Assembly: GCA_964558465.1 (NCBI GenBank)
Contig: CAZLEF010000001.1
Span: 1 to 64,000 of the forward strand
Length of the DNA: 64,000 bases
Source: JACJYC01 sp964558465
GTDB lineage: Bacteria > Bacteroidota > Bacteroidia > Chitinophagales > Saprospiraceae
Direction of reading: 5' to 3'
Within the stretch, counting starts at the first letter, position 1; the number at the start of each line of letters is the position of its first letter. The position numbers and the translations under genes were made by a program. This document shows positions 1 through 7,141 of the stretch, one piece after another. The notes below the pieces were generated by a model, which was given only the letters and a program-made list of their open reading frames with translations, did no database searches and was not told the DNA's origin.

Positions 1-1
1 A

Positions 2-502
2 CACCAGACCGTTGGCAGGCTGGATTCCCGTTTTACCGGCATCAACCAGAACCTGTTGAGCCCCTTCCCGGATTATGACCCGCAAAGTACGGCCATCAGC
101 CCGGCTTATACGGCCACTTTCATGAACTATTACTACAACGACCTGAAGGTCAATAAAAAGAATACTTATCAGGTGTCCGCCTACAGCGCGGAAGGTTTCA
201 ACTGGAACTGGAACCGGGGCGGCGGCGATTTCCCGTCCGGCATTCACACGGGTATCGACATGGCTTCGGCGATGTCCAAAAATCCCAATCTTAAAATACT
301 GATCCTCAACGGATTGTACGACCTGGCCACCCCCTTCCACGGTGTTGAATATACCATCGACCACCTGGGGCTGGAAAAAAACATCAAAGCCAACCTTATC
401 ATGAAGTATTACGATGCCGGCCATATGATGTATACCCATAAGCCCTCGCTGGAAAAATTTAAAACGGATATCGCCGAATTCCTGAGAATGATGGGTAATT
501 GA
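2..502 (+). CDS. C-terminal part of a serine carboxypeptidase (peptidase S10 family), cut by the window edge
   Basis: The reading frame is open from base 2 and ends at 502, so about 166 C-terminal residues are visible and the start lies outside the window. Two catalytic-triad neighbourhoods of the S10 family can be seen: the Asp in LNGLYDLATPF (around 319-350) and the His in YDAGHMMYTH (around 412-440). The nucleophile serine would lie upstream. The stretch TVGRLDSRFTGI also fits bacterial S10-like peptidases. The family removes C-terminal residues from peptides and in Bacteroidota is normally exported; the signal peptide cannot be seen here. An internal TTG at 56 could be mistaken for a start, but homology continues upstream of it. 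Confidence 0.85.
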   Translation, partial: HQTVGRLDSRFTGINQNLLSPFPDYDPQSTAISPAYTATFMNYYYNDLKVNKKNTYQVSAYSAEGFNWNWNRGGGDFPSGIHTGIDMASAMSKNPNLKILILNGLYDLATPFHGVEYTIDHLGLEKNIKANLIMKYYDAGHMMYTHKPSLEKFKTDIAEFLRMMGN

Positions 503-532
503 ATATCAGAAACCCGGAATTTTTCGTTTCAT

Positions 533-1477
533 ATGATCAATTCCCAACATAATATGACCAGCAACTATTTTTTCATGGCGTTCTCTTTCCCTGTTCTGAC
601 CTTCAGACCGTTCCTTTTTTCCGCCTGTTTTGTCCTGTCGGCTTCCTGCGTTTTCGCGCAAGCCCGGTACGACCTCTCCGATCCGGACGCGGTATTCAAA
701 ATGCCGGATGAACTCAATGAGATCTCCGGGCTCAGCCTGTCCGAATGCGGCCAGTACATCCTGACCATCCAGGATGAATCGGGGACCTTGTACTGGATCG
801 ACAAACACACCGGAGCGGTGGCCAAAACCACGGAATTCTGGAAAGAAGGTGACTTTGAAGGCATCGAATTCACCCCGGCCGGCATTTTTGCCGTCAAAAG
901 CAACGGCGGGATTTACCGGCTCCGGGATTGGGACAAACCCGAATTCAAAGTCGATAAATTCAAATTCAGTCTGGAAAAGGAAAACGACGTGGAAGGCCTG
1001 GCCTACGATGCGGCCCACAACCGCTTATTACTGGCTTGTAAGGGCATTCCTTCTAACCCGGCGTTGATCCAGCGGGATATCTTCGCTTTCGATCTGGGCG
1101 TCGAACAGCTTTCTCCAGCGCCTGTTTATTCCATCACCCTTGAAGCGGTCAACAACTATTTATCGTCCCACCAGGATATAGACGGTTTTGAAAAAATAGA
1201 GGATAATTTCCAGGAATCGGACAAAGAACTGGGGTTCAAGCCATCGGGAATTGCTGTGCACCCCCTCACCGATGAACTTTACCTCCTGTCTGCCTCCGGA
1301 AAAATGCTGCTGTCTATGGCCCGAACGGGCGTTATCAATCAGATCATCAAACTGGATAAAAAGATCCACCCCCAACCTGAAGGCATTTGTTTTGACCCGG
1401 GCGGCACGATGTATATTTGTAATGAAGCGCGGGAGGGGGAACCAGGGCGCGTGTATATGTATTTAAATAAGAATTAA
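533..1477 (+). CDS. Secreted SdiA-regulated-like beta-propeller protein
   Basis: 314 residues. The N-terminus has a hydrophobic export signal (FLFSACFVLSASCVFAQ, about residues 27-43), so the protein is probably periplasmic or outside the cell. The mature part contains propeller-like blades with the pattern of the SdiA-regulated family (LNEISGLSLSECGQY, FEGIEFTP, NDVEGLAYDAAHNRLLLACKG, KPSGIAVHPLTDELYLLSA, QPEGICFDPGGTMYICNEA), consistent with a 5- or 6-bladed fold. No catalytic role is assigned to this family in Bacteroidota. It starts 30 bases after the peptidase stop on the same strand and may be co-transcribed with it. A second ATG lies at 554. Long antisense frames over this gene are judged to be shadows. 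Confidence 0.8.
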   Translation: MINSQHNMTSNYFFMAFSFPVLTFRPFLFSACFVLSASCVFAQARYDLSDPDAVFKMPDELNEISGLSLSECGQYILTIQDESGTLYWIDKHTGAVAKTTEFWKEGDFEGIEFTPAGIFAVKSNGGIYRLRDWDKPEFKVDKFKFSLEKENDVEGLAYDAAHNRLLLACKGIPSNPALIQRDIFAFDLGVEQLSPAPVYSITLEAVNNYLSSHQDIDGFEKIEDNFQESDKELGFKPSGIAVHPLTDELYLLSASGKMLLSMARTGVINQIIKLDKKIHPQPEGICFDPGGTMYICNEAREGEPGRVYMYLNKN

Positions 1478-1505
1478 AACAAAATTACGGACAGTGTGGC
1501 GGACA

Positions 1506-1541
1506 AATTCAAGTGGCAACTTCGAAGTTGCCACTTGAATT
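1506..1541. terminator. 36-bp perfect palindrome, probable terminator or cruciform
   Basis: The 18-base arm aattcaagtggcaacttc is followed immediately by its exact reverse complement. The centre is cttcgaag, which allows a UUCG tetraloop in RNA. It lies 29 bases after the stop of the propeller gene and before the next gene. No T-run follows, so it is not a canonical Rho-independent terminator. A second GC-rich palindrome (gggggcgccccc, 1602-1613, followed by aattttt) lies in the same spacer. Confidence 0.6.
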
Positions 1542-1666
1542 ACCCCACGCAGCCAGCAGAAAACGGGAAAAAACTACTATGGCCGGCGCGAAGTACAAAT
1601 AGGGGGCGCCCCCCAATTTTTGCATCCTTTCAGCAGTTTCATTTGTAATTGCTAAATTCAACAACC

Positions 1667-2362
1667 ATGACCGTTCGGAATTTGTATTTCAGCCTGTCTC
1701 TCAGTTTATTTTTCCTGGCCGCATTCCAGCCGGCTTCCGCCCAGGAAGAACGCGGCCTGCCCGATTTTGACGCCGTCTCCGTAATGGGCAACATCGAGGT
1801 CATCCTCGAAAAAGGCGAATCTGAAAAAGCCGTGATCCAGACCTTTGACATGCCGGAGGACAAACTCAACATTTTTGTCCGCAACAATACCCTGAAATTA
1901 CAGTTGATCAACCCCTCTACCTACAAAGGCAAAGGCGCCAAGGTGTACGTCACCTACAAGGTACTTCGCGGCATCAAAGCGCATGCCGGCGCCCGCATCA
2001 CCAGCGAGGAGGCGATCCAGGGCGATCAACTGGAAGTGCGCGGCGCCAGCGGCGGCCAGGTCTTTCTGCAGGTGATGGTGAATGCCGTCAACGCCAGTTC
2101 CGCCGAAGGGGCGCTCGTCGAACTGGAAGGCAAAACCGAAAGCCTGGAGGTCACCGTCTCCACCGGCGGCCAGTTTGAAGGCGACGACCTCGAGAGTAAA
2201 CGGGCTTATGTGCGCGCCAATACCGGCGGTACGGCTACCGTGATCGCCACAGAATCCCTCGATGCTTCCGCCAATACCGGCGGCCAGATCGACTACAGCG
2301 GCGATCCGGCCGAAAAACAAACCCGGACTTTGCTTTCGGGTGAGATCCGGAAGATTAATTGA
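1667..2362 (+). CDS. Secreted GIN-domain protein (DUF2807, putative auto-transporter adhesin head)
   Basis: About 231 residues from the ATG at 1667; a TTG six codons upstream (1649) is less likely because the signal peptide begins naturally at MTVRNLYF. Export signal at residues 1-26 ending SAQ. The body is a repetitive beta structure typical of DUF2807: FDAVSVMGNIEVILEKGE, then short strands with recurring Ala/Gly/Ser/Thr turns (ASGGQVFLQ, STGGQFEGDD, NTGGTATVIA, NTGGQIDYSGDP). Members are secreted beta-helix-like proteins of unknown function that are abundant in Bacteroidota. Nothing in the neighbourhood gives a more specific role. The stop is followed by a GA/TC-rich repeat array. Confidence 0.8.
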   Translation: MTVRNLYFSLSLSLFFLAAFQPASAQEERGLPDFDAVSVMGNIEVILEKGESEKAVIQTFDMPEDKLNIFVRNNTLKLQLINPSTYKGKGAKVYVTYKVLRGIKAHAGARITSEEAIQGDQLEVRGASGGQVFLQVMVNAVNASSAEGALVELEGKTESLEVTVSTGGQFEGDDLESKRAYVRANTGGTATVIATESLDASANTGGQIDYSGDPAEKQTRTLLSGEIRKIN

Positions 2363-2370
2363 TGGGCGGG

Positions 2371-2464
2371 GAGCTGAGGAGGATGCGAGGATTCGAGGGC
2401 AGAGAACGGCTCGCATCCTCCTATCCTCGCACCTTCGCATCCTCCTATCCTCGCATCCTCCTCA
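2371..2464. repeat. Intergenic tandem and inverted repeat array (gaggatgcgag / tcgcatcctcc)
   Basis: A 13-base arm aggaggatgcgag (2377-2389) pairs exactly with ctcgcatcctcct (2410-2422). The right side continues as tandem copies of a unit close to tcgcatcctcctatcc. The array fills the gap between two convergent genes and runs up to the stop of the DUF1801 gene. Confidence 0.75.
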
Positions 2465-2902
2465 AATCCTGCCTTTCCTGCCCTTCATCCTTTCCATGTA
2501 CATCATCTCGTCCAGTTCCCAGGCTTCAAAAATATACGCCCGCAGGAGGTCTTCGTCTATTTTATCGCCTGCCCGGAATTTTCTGGTAAATACCTGTTTC
2601 CGGTTTCCCCGTTCCAGGTAACCGATCTCGTCGGCCAGCAGATTGCCGTAATTAAATCCGAACTCTACCCCATCCCAGGCTTTGTCGCCCCAGGCTATGG
2701 CCCCTGGCCAGATGAAACAAATGCCCTTGTACCGGCGGTAAAACGGCACGTTGAAGGAAAGCCTTTCCTCCACTTCGGGGATGCACTCAAATATCAGTTC
2801 CCGAAGGCGCTCCACGATCTCCAACTGGTCTTCCGGCAGAAAATCGAGCAGTTCTCCGACATTGCGGAAGTTGACATTTTGCATTTTCCTTTTTTCTTCC
2901 AT
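2462..2902 (-). CDS. DUF1801-family protein
   Basis: About 146 residues from the ATG at 2902 (MEEKRKM). A longer frame uses GTG at 2929 but would overlap the upstream gene. The order is an N-terminal helical part (LDFLPEDQLEIVERLRELIF), then ERLSFNVPFYRRYKGICFIW, which matches the DUF1801 (YdhG-like) core in which a small protein is predicted to bind a ligand or iron. The biochemical role is unknown. It lies 14 bases downstream of the AraC/methyltransferase fusion, so the two are likely one transcript. This pairing suggests, but does not prove, a role in stress response or alkylation repair. Confidence 0.75.
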   Translation of the reverse strand: MEEKRKMQNVNFRNVGELLDFLPEDQLEIVERLRELIFECIPEVEERLSFNVPFYRRYKGICFIWPGAIAWGDKAWDGVEFGFNYGNLLADEIGYLERGNRKQVFTRKFRAGDKIDEDLLRAYIFEAWELDEMMYMERMKGRKGRI

Positions 2903-2916
2903 AAGATAAGGTAACT

Positions 2917-3810
2917 TTAAAAAACCCACTCGGAAATGGATTTCAGTCCGTCTATCAGCCCCAGGATCACACCGCCCGCTCTTGCCATTTCCCAGCCCAG
3001 AATGGCCTTTTTCCGGGTTTCGCCCCAGTTGTAGCCGCCGGTTTCGCCTGTTTTCCGGATGACCCTGTGGCAGGGAATGAGAAAACCCACCGGGTTGGCG
3101 CCGACGGCCGAGCCCACTGCCCGCTGCGCTTTGGGGCTGCCCACCGCAGCGGCAATTTGTTCATACGTACTTACCGCTCCGGGAGGGATAGACAATAGCG
3201 CTTCCCATACCTTGAGTTGGAAATTGGTGCCTTGCGCCAGGATGGTGATGCGTTTCAGGTCCTTTTTATCGGGGGAAAAGATTTGTTGCAGGAAGGGTTG
3301 GGTATATTCCGGCGCGTGTTGCAGGTCGGCAAAGTGCCATTTTTGCCGGAAATCTTCAAATTCGGTCCTTTTGCGGTCTTCATCTACAAAGCTCAGGCTG
3401 CAAATGCCCCGGTCGGCGACGGCAATAAAACACATTCCGAAGGGAGTGCTGTGGTAACCGTAGCGGATGGTTTCGCCCATGCCGCCCTGCCGGAAGGCGC
3501 CCGGCGTAACGCCTTCGATCTGAACGAACAGGTCGTAAACCCGGGATTGGGCCGATAGACCGGCAGCGTCGGCGGCGTCCTGCATGTTCTGGAATTCGTG
3601 GATCTTGCTTCGCAGGTAATCCAGCGTAAGGAACTGGGTGAATTTTTTTGGGCTCACGCCTGCCCATTCTGTAAAGATCCGCTGAAAATGTTCAGGCGAG
3701 AGGTGGATCTGCGTCGCCACTTCCCGCAGGTCGGGTTGCTCCTTGAAATGCTGCGTCAGGAATTCGATGGCAGCGGCAACCCGGTCGTAATTCAATTTTT
3801 CCTGTGTCAT
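2917..3810 (-). CDS. AraC domain fused to methylated-DNA-[protein]-cysteine S-methyltransferase (Ada-like)
   Basis: 297 residues. Residues about 10-105 form an AraC-type helix-turn-helix region (LREVATQIHLSPEHFQRIF, with a second helix pair ending GVTPGAFRQGG). Residues about 115-280 form the O6-alkylguanine transferase domain with the invariant active site IPCHRVIR; the acceptor is Cys247. The family moves alkyl groups from O6-alkylguanine in DNA irreversibly onto that cysteine. Unlike Escherichia coli Ada, the N-terminal metal-binding methylphosphotriester domain is missing, so how the AraC part senses damage is unclear. The tail after LGWEM is slightly extended. A DUF1801 gene follows in the same direction. 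Cytoplasmic. Confidence 0.92.
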   Translation of the reverse strand: MTQEKLNYDRVAAAIEFLTQHFKEQPDLREVATQIHLSPEHFQRIFTEWAGVSPKKFTQFLTLDYLRSKIHEFQNMQDAADAAGLSAQSRVYDLFVQIEGVTPGAFRQGGMGETIRYGYHSTPFGMCFIAVADRGICSLSFVDEDRKRTEFEDFRQKWHFADLQHAPEYTQPFLQQIFSPDKKDLKRITILAQGTNFQLKVWEALLSIPPGAVSTYEQIAAAVGSPKAQRAVGSAVGANPVGFLIPCHRVIRKTGETGGYNWGETRKKAILGWEMARAGGVILGLIDGLKSISEWVF

Positions 3811-3884
3811 TGCGCTGTAATTTTACACAAAATAACCGGGAATTCTGTGCCAAAACAACCCGAAACTTGCGGAGTTACATCAAA

Positions 3885-3918
3885 AAACAAGAGCCATCCC
3901 GAAACGCCGGGATGACTC
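3885..3918 (-). terminator. Rho-independent terminator downstream of the Hsp20 gene
   Basis: Read on the minus strand, gagtcatcccg, a short loop and cgggatggctc form an 11-bp stem with one mismatch, followed by ttgttttttg. It lies between the 3' end of the Hsp20 gene and the start of the Ada-like gene, where a terminator is expected. The plus-strand flank also has a T-run (gttttta), so it may work in both directions. Confidence 0.65.
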
Positions 3919-4019
3919 CGTTTTTATAAGGTGAAAAAGATAACATTTTCAGCCGGCAGTCCGGCAGTCTTCAGTCCGATCCGATACCAGATGAGGAACC
4001 GCTCAAAATTCTGGCGTCT

Positions 4020-4105
4020 TTGAGGATGAGGATACGAGGATTTGAAGATGCGGGCGGAGGCCTTCCGCATCCTCCAATCCTCCAATCCTCGAATTTTCAA
4101 TTTTC
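4020..4105. repeat. Intergenic repeat array (gaggat / atcctc) at the Hsp20 stop
   Basis: Copies of gaggat on the left are answered by copies of atcctc on the right around ggaggccttcc, giving an imperfect long hairpin. The direct repeat ttttcaattttcaa then runs into the stop codon of the Hsp20 gene. The composition resembles the array at 2371-2464. Confidence 0.65.
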
Positions 4106-4538
4106 AAGCCACCAGCACATCGTACTCCCTCCGTTGCGCTTCCGGCAATTTGGGGCAGGTGACGATGAGCACGCCGTTGACCTGTTTGGCGCTGATGTTT
4201 TCCACGTCCACGTTGTCGTTGAGGACAAACGATTTTTCAAATGCTCTGACGGGGTATTCCTGGTGGATGAAATTGGGGTTGAACCCTTCCTCCACGTTTC
4301 GTTTCCCGCTGACGTAGAGTACGTCTTTCACAACTGAAACGGTGATGTTCTCCCGGTCAAACCCCAGTGCATAGAGGTAGATCTCAAAGGAAGTATCCGT
4401 TTCTTCGATGTTGACGGGAATGTTGTATTTCGGCCTTTTCGGGCCGTAAGCAAATCTTCCGGATTTTCCGGGATGCCAATGCCTCCCGGGTGCATGGCCG
4501 TAGTCTCCTGAACGGCCTGCTGCGCAGTGTCCAAACAT
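4104..4538 (-). CDS. Small heat shock protein, Hsp20/alpha-crystallin family
   Basis: 144 residues, the usual size. The alpha-crystallin domain covers about residues 35-144: IPVNIEETDTSFEIYLYALG, then ENITVSVVKDVLYVSGKR, and the end strand NGVLIVTCPKLPEAQRREY. The N-terminal 35 residues are Gly/His-rich and poorly conserved, as is common in the family. It should act as an ATP-independent holdase chaperone in the cytoplasm. Both flanks are repeat arrays, and no heat-shock promoter was recognised. Confidence 0.9.
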   Translation of the reverse strand: MFGHCAAGRSGDYGHAPGRHWHPGKSGRFAYGPKRPKYNIPVNIEETDTSFEIYLYALGFDRENITVSVVKDVLYVSGKRNVEEGFNPNFIHQEYPVRAFEKSFVLNDNVDVENISAKQVNGVLIVTCPKLPEAQRREYDVLVA

Positions 4539-4573
4539 GTTAAAATTTATTTGAAGTGAAAAATAATTGCGGA

Positions 4574-4676
4574 GATGGTTTTATGGTTTCAGTGTTTCAG
4601 TGTTTCGGTGTTTCAGTGTTTTATGGTTTCCGTGTTTACCATCTAACCATGAAACAATTTAACCATGAAACCATGA
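4574..4676. repeat. Intergenic array of gtttcagt / accatgaaac units
   Basis: Tandem copies of tttcagtg and tttatggt on the left are followed by taaccatgaaac copies, which are complementary to the catggtt form of the unit. The array fills the space between Hsp20 and the next small gene and ends at that gene's stop codon (4677). The same family recurs at 35683, 38469 and 57778. Confidence 0.8.
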
Positions 4677-4943
4677 CTAGACAAACTCGCTCTCCCGGCG
4701 CCGGTTTTTAAAGTGGTGGCAGGGTGTCGAAAGCCGTTCCCGGAAAAAAGCGTACTCTTCGTCGCTCATCGTCCGGATCTTGTCGGCCCACGCCAGCCGG
4801 CTGAATTGGTGCAACCTGCGCCTTCCAAGCATCCTGAAGGCAAAAAATGCGACCAAGCCTGCAATCAGCAGGGGCGGAACAAAAAAGATCAAAGCGCCAA
4901 AAAACAGAGCGGCGCCAAAAAAACGGAAAGGTGGTCGGTACAT
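4677..4943 (-). CDS. Small membrane protein of unknown function, last gene of the sigma factor operon
   Basis: 88 residues from the ATG at 4943 (MYRPPFRFFG). A longer in-frame extension to 5066 would overlap the preceding gene and is unlikely. It has one long or hairpin-like hydrophobic stretch (AALFFGALIFFVPPLLIAGL, residues about 9-37) and a charged C-terminus (WADKIRTMSDEEYAFFRERL). I do not recognise a named family. The MSDEEYAFFRERL segment resembles MTEEERQRFKDEW in its upstream neighbour, which suggests that the two are related small inner-membrane proteins. Confidence 0.6.
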   Translation of the reverse strand: MYRPPFRFFGAALFFGALIFFVPPLLIAGLVAFFAFRMLGRRRLHQFSRLAWADKIRTMSDEEYAFFRERLSTPCHHFKNRRRESEFV

Positions 4944-5037
4944 CGTCTTTTTTTTAGGGTGATAAATCCTTCTTTGAAAGGGAAGACGATGAGACGGGCA
5001 AATTACTTTAAAGGAATCGCAGTTTTTTTTAAAAAAA

Positions 5038-5355
5038 TTATTTTTCACACCGTTTTTTCCATTCATCCTTGAATCGCTGGCGTTCCTCCTCGGTCATATT
5101 CATCCATTTTTCCTTGAAAAAAGGCGATTTTTTTCGGTGCATCGGACCGCCCTGGGGGCCGGGTCGGAATCCACCGAACAAGATCCGCGACAACAGCAAC
5201 AGGCCCATAGCCTGCCAATAAGTAATCGGAGCGATCCCACTGACAGCCGGCCGGAGGGCATAATTCCAAAGGAGCATGACGACAGCCGAGGCCAGTAAAA
5301 ACAGGCCGATAAAAAACAGGATGAATACGGGTTTTTTGTTGGCGGATCTGTTCAT
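5038..5355 (-). CDS. Small membrane protein downstream of the ECF sigma factor
   Basis: 105 residues. Two hydrophobic segments (residues about 9-31 and 45-62) are followed by a basic and acidic tail (KWMNMTEEERQRFKDEWKK). The start codon is one base after the sigma factor stop, so translation is probably coupled. The position immediately after an ECF sigma factor could suggest a membrane regulator, but no anti-sigma zinc motif (HxxxCxxC) is visible, so this is only a guess. It could equally be a stress-induced membrane protein. Confidence 0.65.
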   Translation of the reverse strand: MNRSANKKPVFILFFIGLFLLASAVVMLLWNYALRPAVSGIAPITYWQAMGLLLLSRILFGGFRPGPQGGPMHRKKSPFFKEKWMNMTEEERQRFKDEWKKRCEK

Positions 5356-5356
5356 C

Positions 5357-5911
5357 TTATTCTATATCGTTTAATTCGTCGTATAAAAATTGCAGCCGCG
5401 TGCGCAGGCGCTGAACGGCATATCGCTTGCGGCTGATGATGGTTTTGACGTTCTCGCCGGTTTTGTCGGCAATTTCCTGGAGGGTCATATCCTCCAGTTC
5501 GTTCCAGACAAAGACATTGCGCTGATCCTGCGGCATTTCTTCCAGGGCTTTCATCAGTTCTTCCCAAAAAACTTCCCTGAAAAATTGAAAATCGGCGTCC
5601 GTTCCATCGGGGAGCAGCAGTTCACGCAGGAACAATCCGTCTTCGTCGCCCTCCTCTGAAAAAAGCTCCGTCCGTTCGGGTCTTTTGCGGCGGTAGTTAT
5701 CCGTTATCCGGTTGCGGGCTACCTGAAACAGCCAACCGCTCATATTTTCGATCTCTTCAAGGTTGGTCATGCGGCTGAGCTGATACCAGACTTCCTGTAC
5801 AATATCTTCGGCGTCTTCTTCGGATTCCACCCTTCCGCGTACAAAACCAAACAGTCTTTTGCCATACTGCTGTATGGTTTTCAGAAGGCCTGGTTTTGTT
5901 TCGTCAGACAT
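5357..5911 (-). CDS. RNA polymerase ECF-type sigma factor
   Basis: 184 residues. Region 2 is visible at residues about 12-75 (GFVRGRVESEEDAEDIVQEV, then MSGWLFQVARNRITDNYRRK). Region 4 lies at about 130-180 (ALEEMPQDQRNVFVWNELED, MTLQEIADKTGENVKTI, SRKRYAVQRLR). The linker between them is longer and more acidic than in most ECF factors. It would direct core RNA polymerase to a stress- or envelope-related regulon. It starts 13 bases after the stop of the alpha/beta hydrolase gene, and two small membrane protein genes follow, making a four-gene unit. No classical anti-sigma gene is adjacent. Confidence 0.92.
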   Translation of the reverse strand: MSDETKPGLLKTIQQYGKRLFGFVRGRVESEEDAEDIVQEVWYQLSRMTNLEEIENMSGWLFQVARNRITDNYRRKRPERTELFSEEGDEDGLFLRELLLPDGTDADFQFFREVFWEELMKALEEMPQDQRNVFVWNELEDMTLQEIADKTGENVKTIISRKRYAVQRLRTRLQFLYDELNDIE

Positions 5912-5924
5912 ATCGGTCGGCGAT

Positions 5925-6944
5925 TTATTTCAAAAAGGCCTTCATATCCGCCACCCACTCATCTTTGTATTTGTTCAGGTAATTTTCATGGCCGGCCTCC
6001 GGGTAAGTAATGAGTTGTTTTTCTCCGTTCAGGTTGGAGAAAATGGCGTCGATCTCCTGCCGTGCGACCTTTGAATCCTTTTCGCCGTAGAGCAAAAGGG
6101 TCGGGACGTAGACGGATTTTGCATATTCCGTCGGTTGGTGGCCAAAAGCCCAAAATCCGTTTTGTATGCCGCCCCAGAAAACCAGCAAGCCGACAAGCGG
6201 GAAAGTCGGTATATTTTTGGCGCGGAAACGGATGCTGGTTGTTTGGTATAAAGAGCTGAACGGGCACTCAATCATGATCCCGGAAGGTTCGATGCAATAA
6301 TCCCGGATGGCTTTCAGAATGGCGACCGAGCCCATGGAAGTTCCGTAAAAGTAGATGTTTTTAACCCCGTTCAAGCGGAGGTAATCGTAACAGGCTTTGA
6401 CGTCTTCCGCTTCCTTGTAGCCCACGGTCGTCTGGTTGCCTTGGGAGCCGCCGGAACCCATAAAGTCGACCAACAAGGTGTTATAACCCATTTTCAGAAA
6501 CTGCTCCGATTTGTCGAGCATGAACGACTTTTGGCCGCCATAACCATGAAACAAGACAACCGTTCCTTTGGGGTCGGGGACTTTGATGCTCCAGCATTCA
6601 ATTTTTTTATTTCCGTACAATCGGACGGTTCCGAATGCCCGGCCTGGGCGAAGGGTGTTTTCGGGTCGCGGATTCTGAACGCCGAACAAGAGCATCTTTA
6701 CGATTTCGGAAGTGGAAAGCTGGTCGGTATTGGGCCTGGGGGTATTGCCTTCAGAAAAATGGGTGAACCGGTATGCATGTACAAAAGCAACAGCATTCAT
6801 AAAAAGGAAAATGACGGCAAAAGCCCAGACAATGCGTTTGATGTACTTTCCCTTTTTACTCACTTTTTTATCCATCGAACGCAAAGTATAAGGAATATCG
6901 GGCGCTTTCAGTTGAATCTCACTTTCTTTAATCATTGTGTTCAA
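5925..6944 (-). CDS. Membrane-anchored alpha/beta hydrolase
   Basis: 339 residues, or about 316 if translation starts at the in-frame ATG before DKKVSKKGKYIKR. One N-terminal membrane segment (IVWAFAVIFLFMNAVAFVHA) anchors the protein, with the catalytic domain probably in the periplasm. The fold is indicated by the oxyanion strand VVLFHGYGG, the nucleophile elbow GTSMGS, the acid in LLYGEKDSKV, and the histidine in YPEAGHENY. It resembles bacterial serine aminopeptidase or esterase-like proteins; the substrate cannot be read from sequence. It heads the transcription unit that includes the ECF sigma factor. Confidence 0.85.
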   Translation of the reverse strand: MNTMIKESEIQLKAPDIPYTLRSMDKKVSKKGKYIKRIVWAFAVIFLFMNAVAFVHAYRFTHFSEGNTPRPNTDQLSTSEIVKMLLFGVQNPRPENTLRPGRAFGTVRLYGNKKIECWSIKVPDPKGTVVLFHGYGGQKSFMLDKSEQFLKMGYNTLLVDFMGSGGSQGNQTTVGYKEAEDVKACYDYLRLNGVKNIYFYGTSMGSVAILKAIRDYCIEPSGIMIECPFSSLYQTTSIRFRAKNIPTFPLVGLLVFWGGIQNGFWAFGHQPTEYAKSVYVPTLLLYGEKDSKVARQEIDAIFSNLNGEKQLITYPEAGHENYLNKYKDEWVADMKAFLK

Positions 6945-7141
6945 GGCAATATCTTCTGATCAGGAAACAAATATGCTTCTTTTTTAGTTTTTTTCCCAAT
7001 GTTGGAGAAAAAGGGACCTTGTTGTGGTAAGAAAGACAACCTGATTACCCGGCGGTTGTCTTGAAAGAGCGGTTTCTATATCCGGAAGTATGGAAAGCCG
7101 ACAGTGACGGACGGTCGGCGAAGGGATACGCTGATCAGGGT

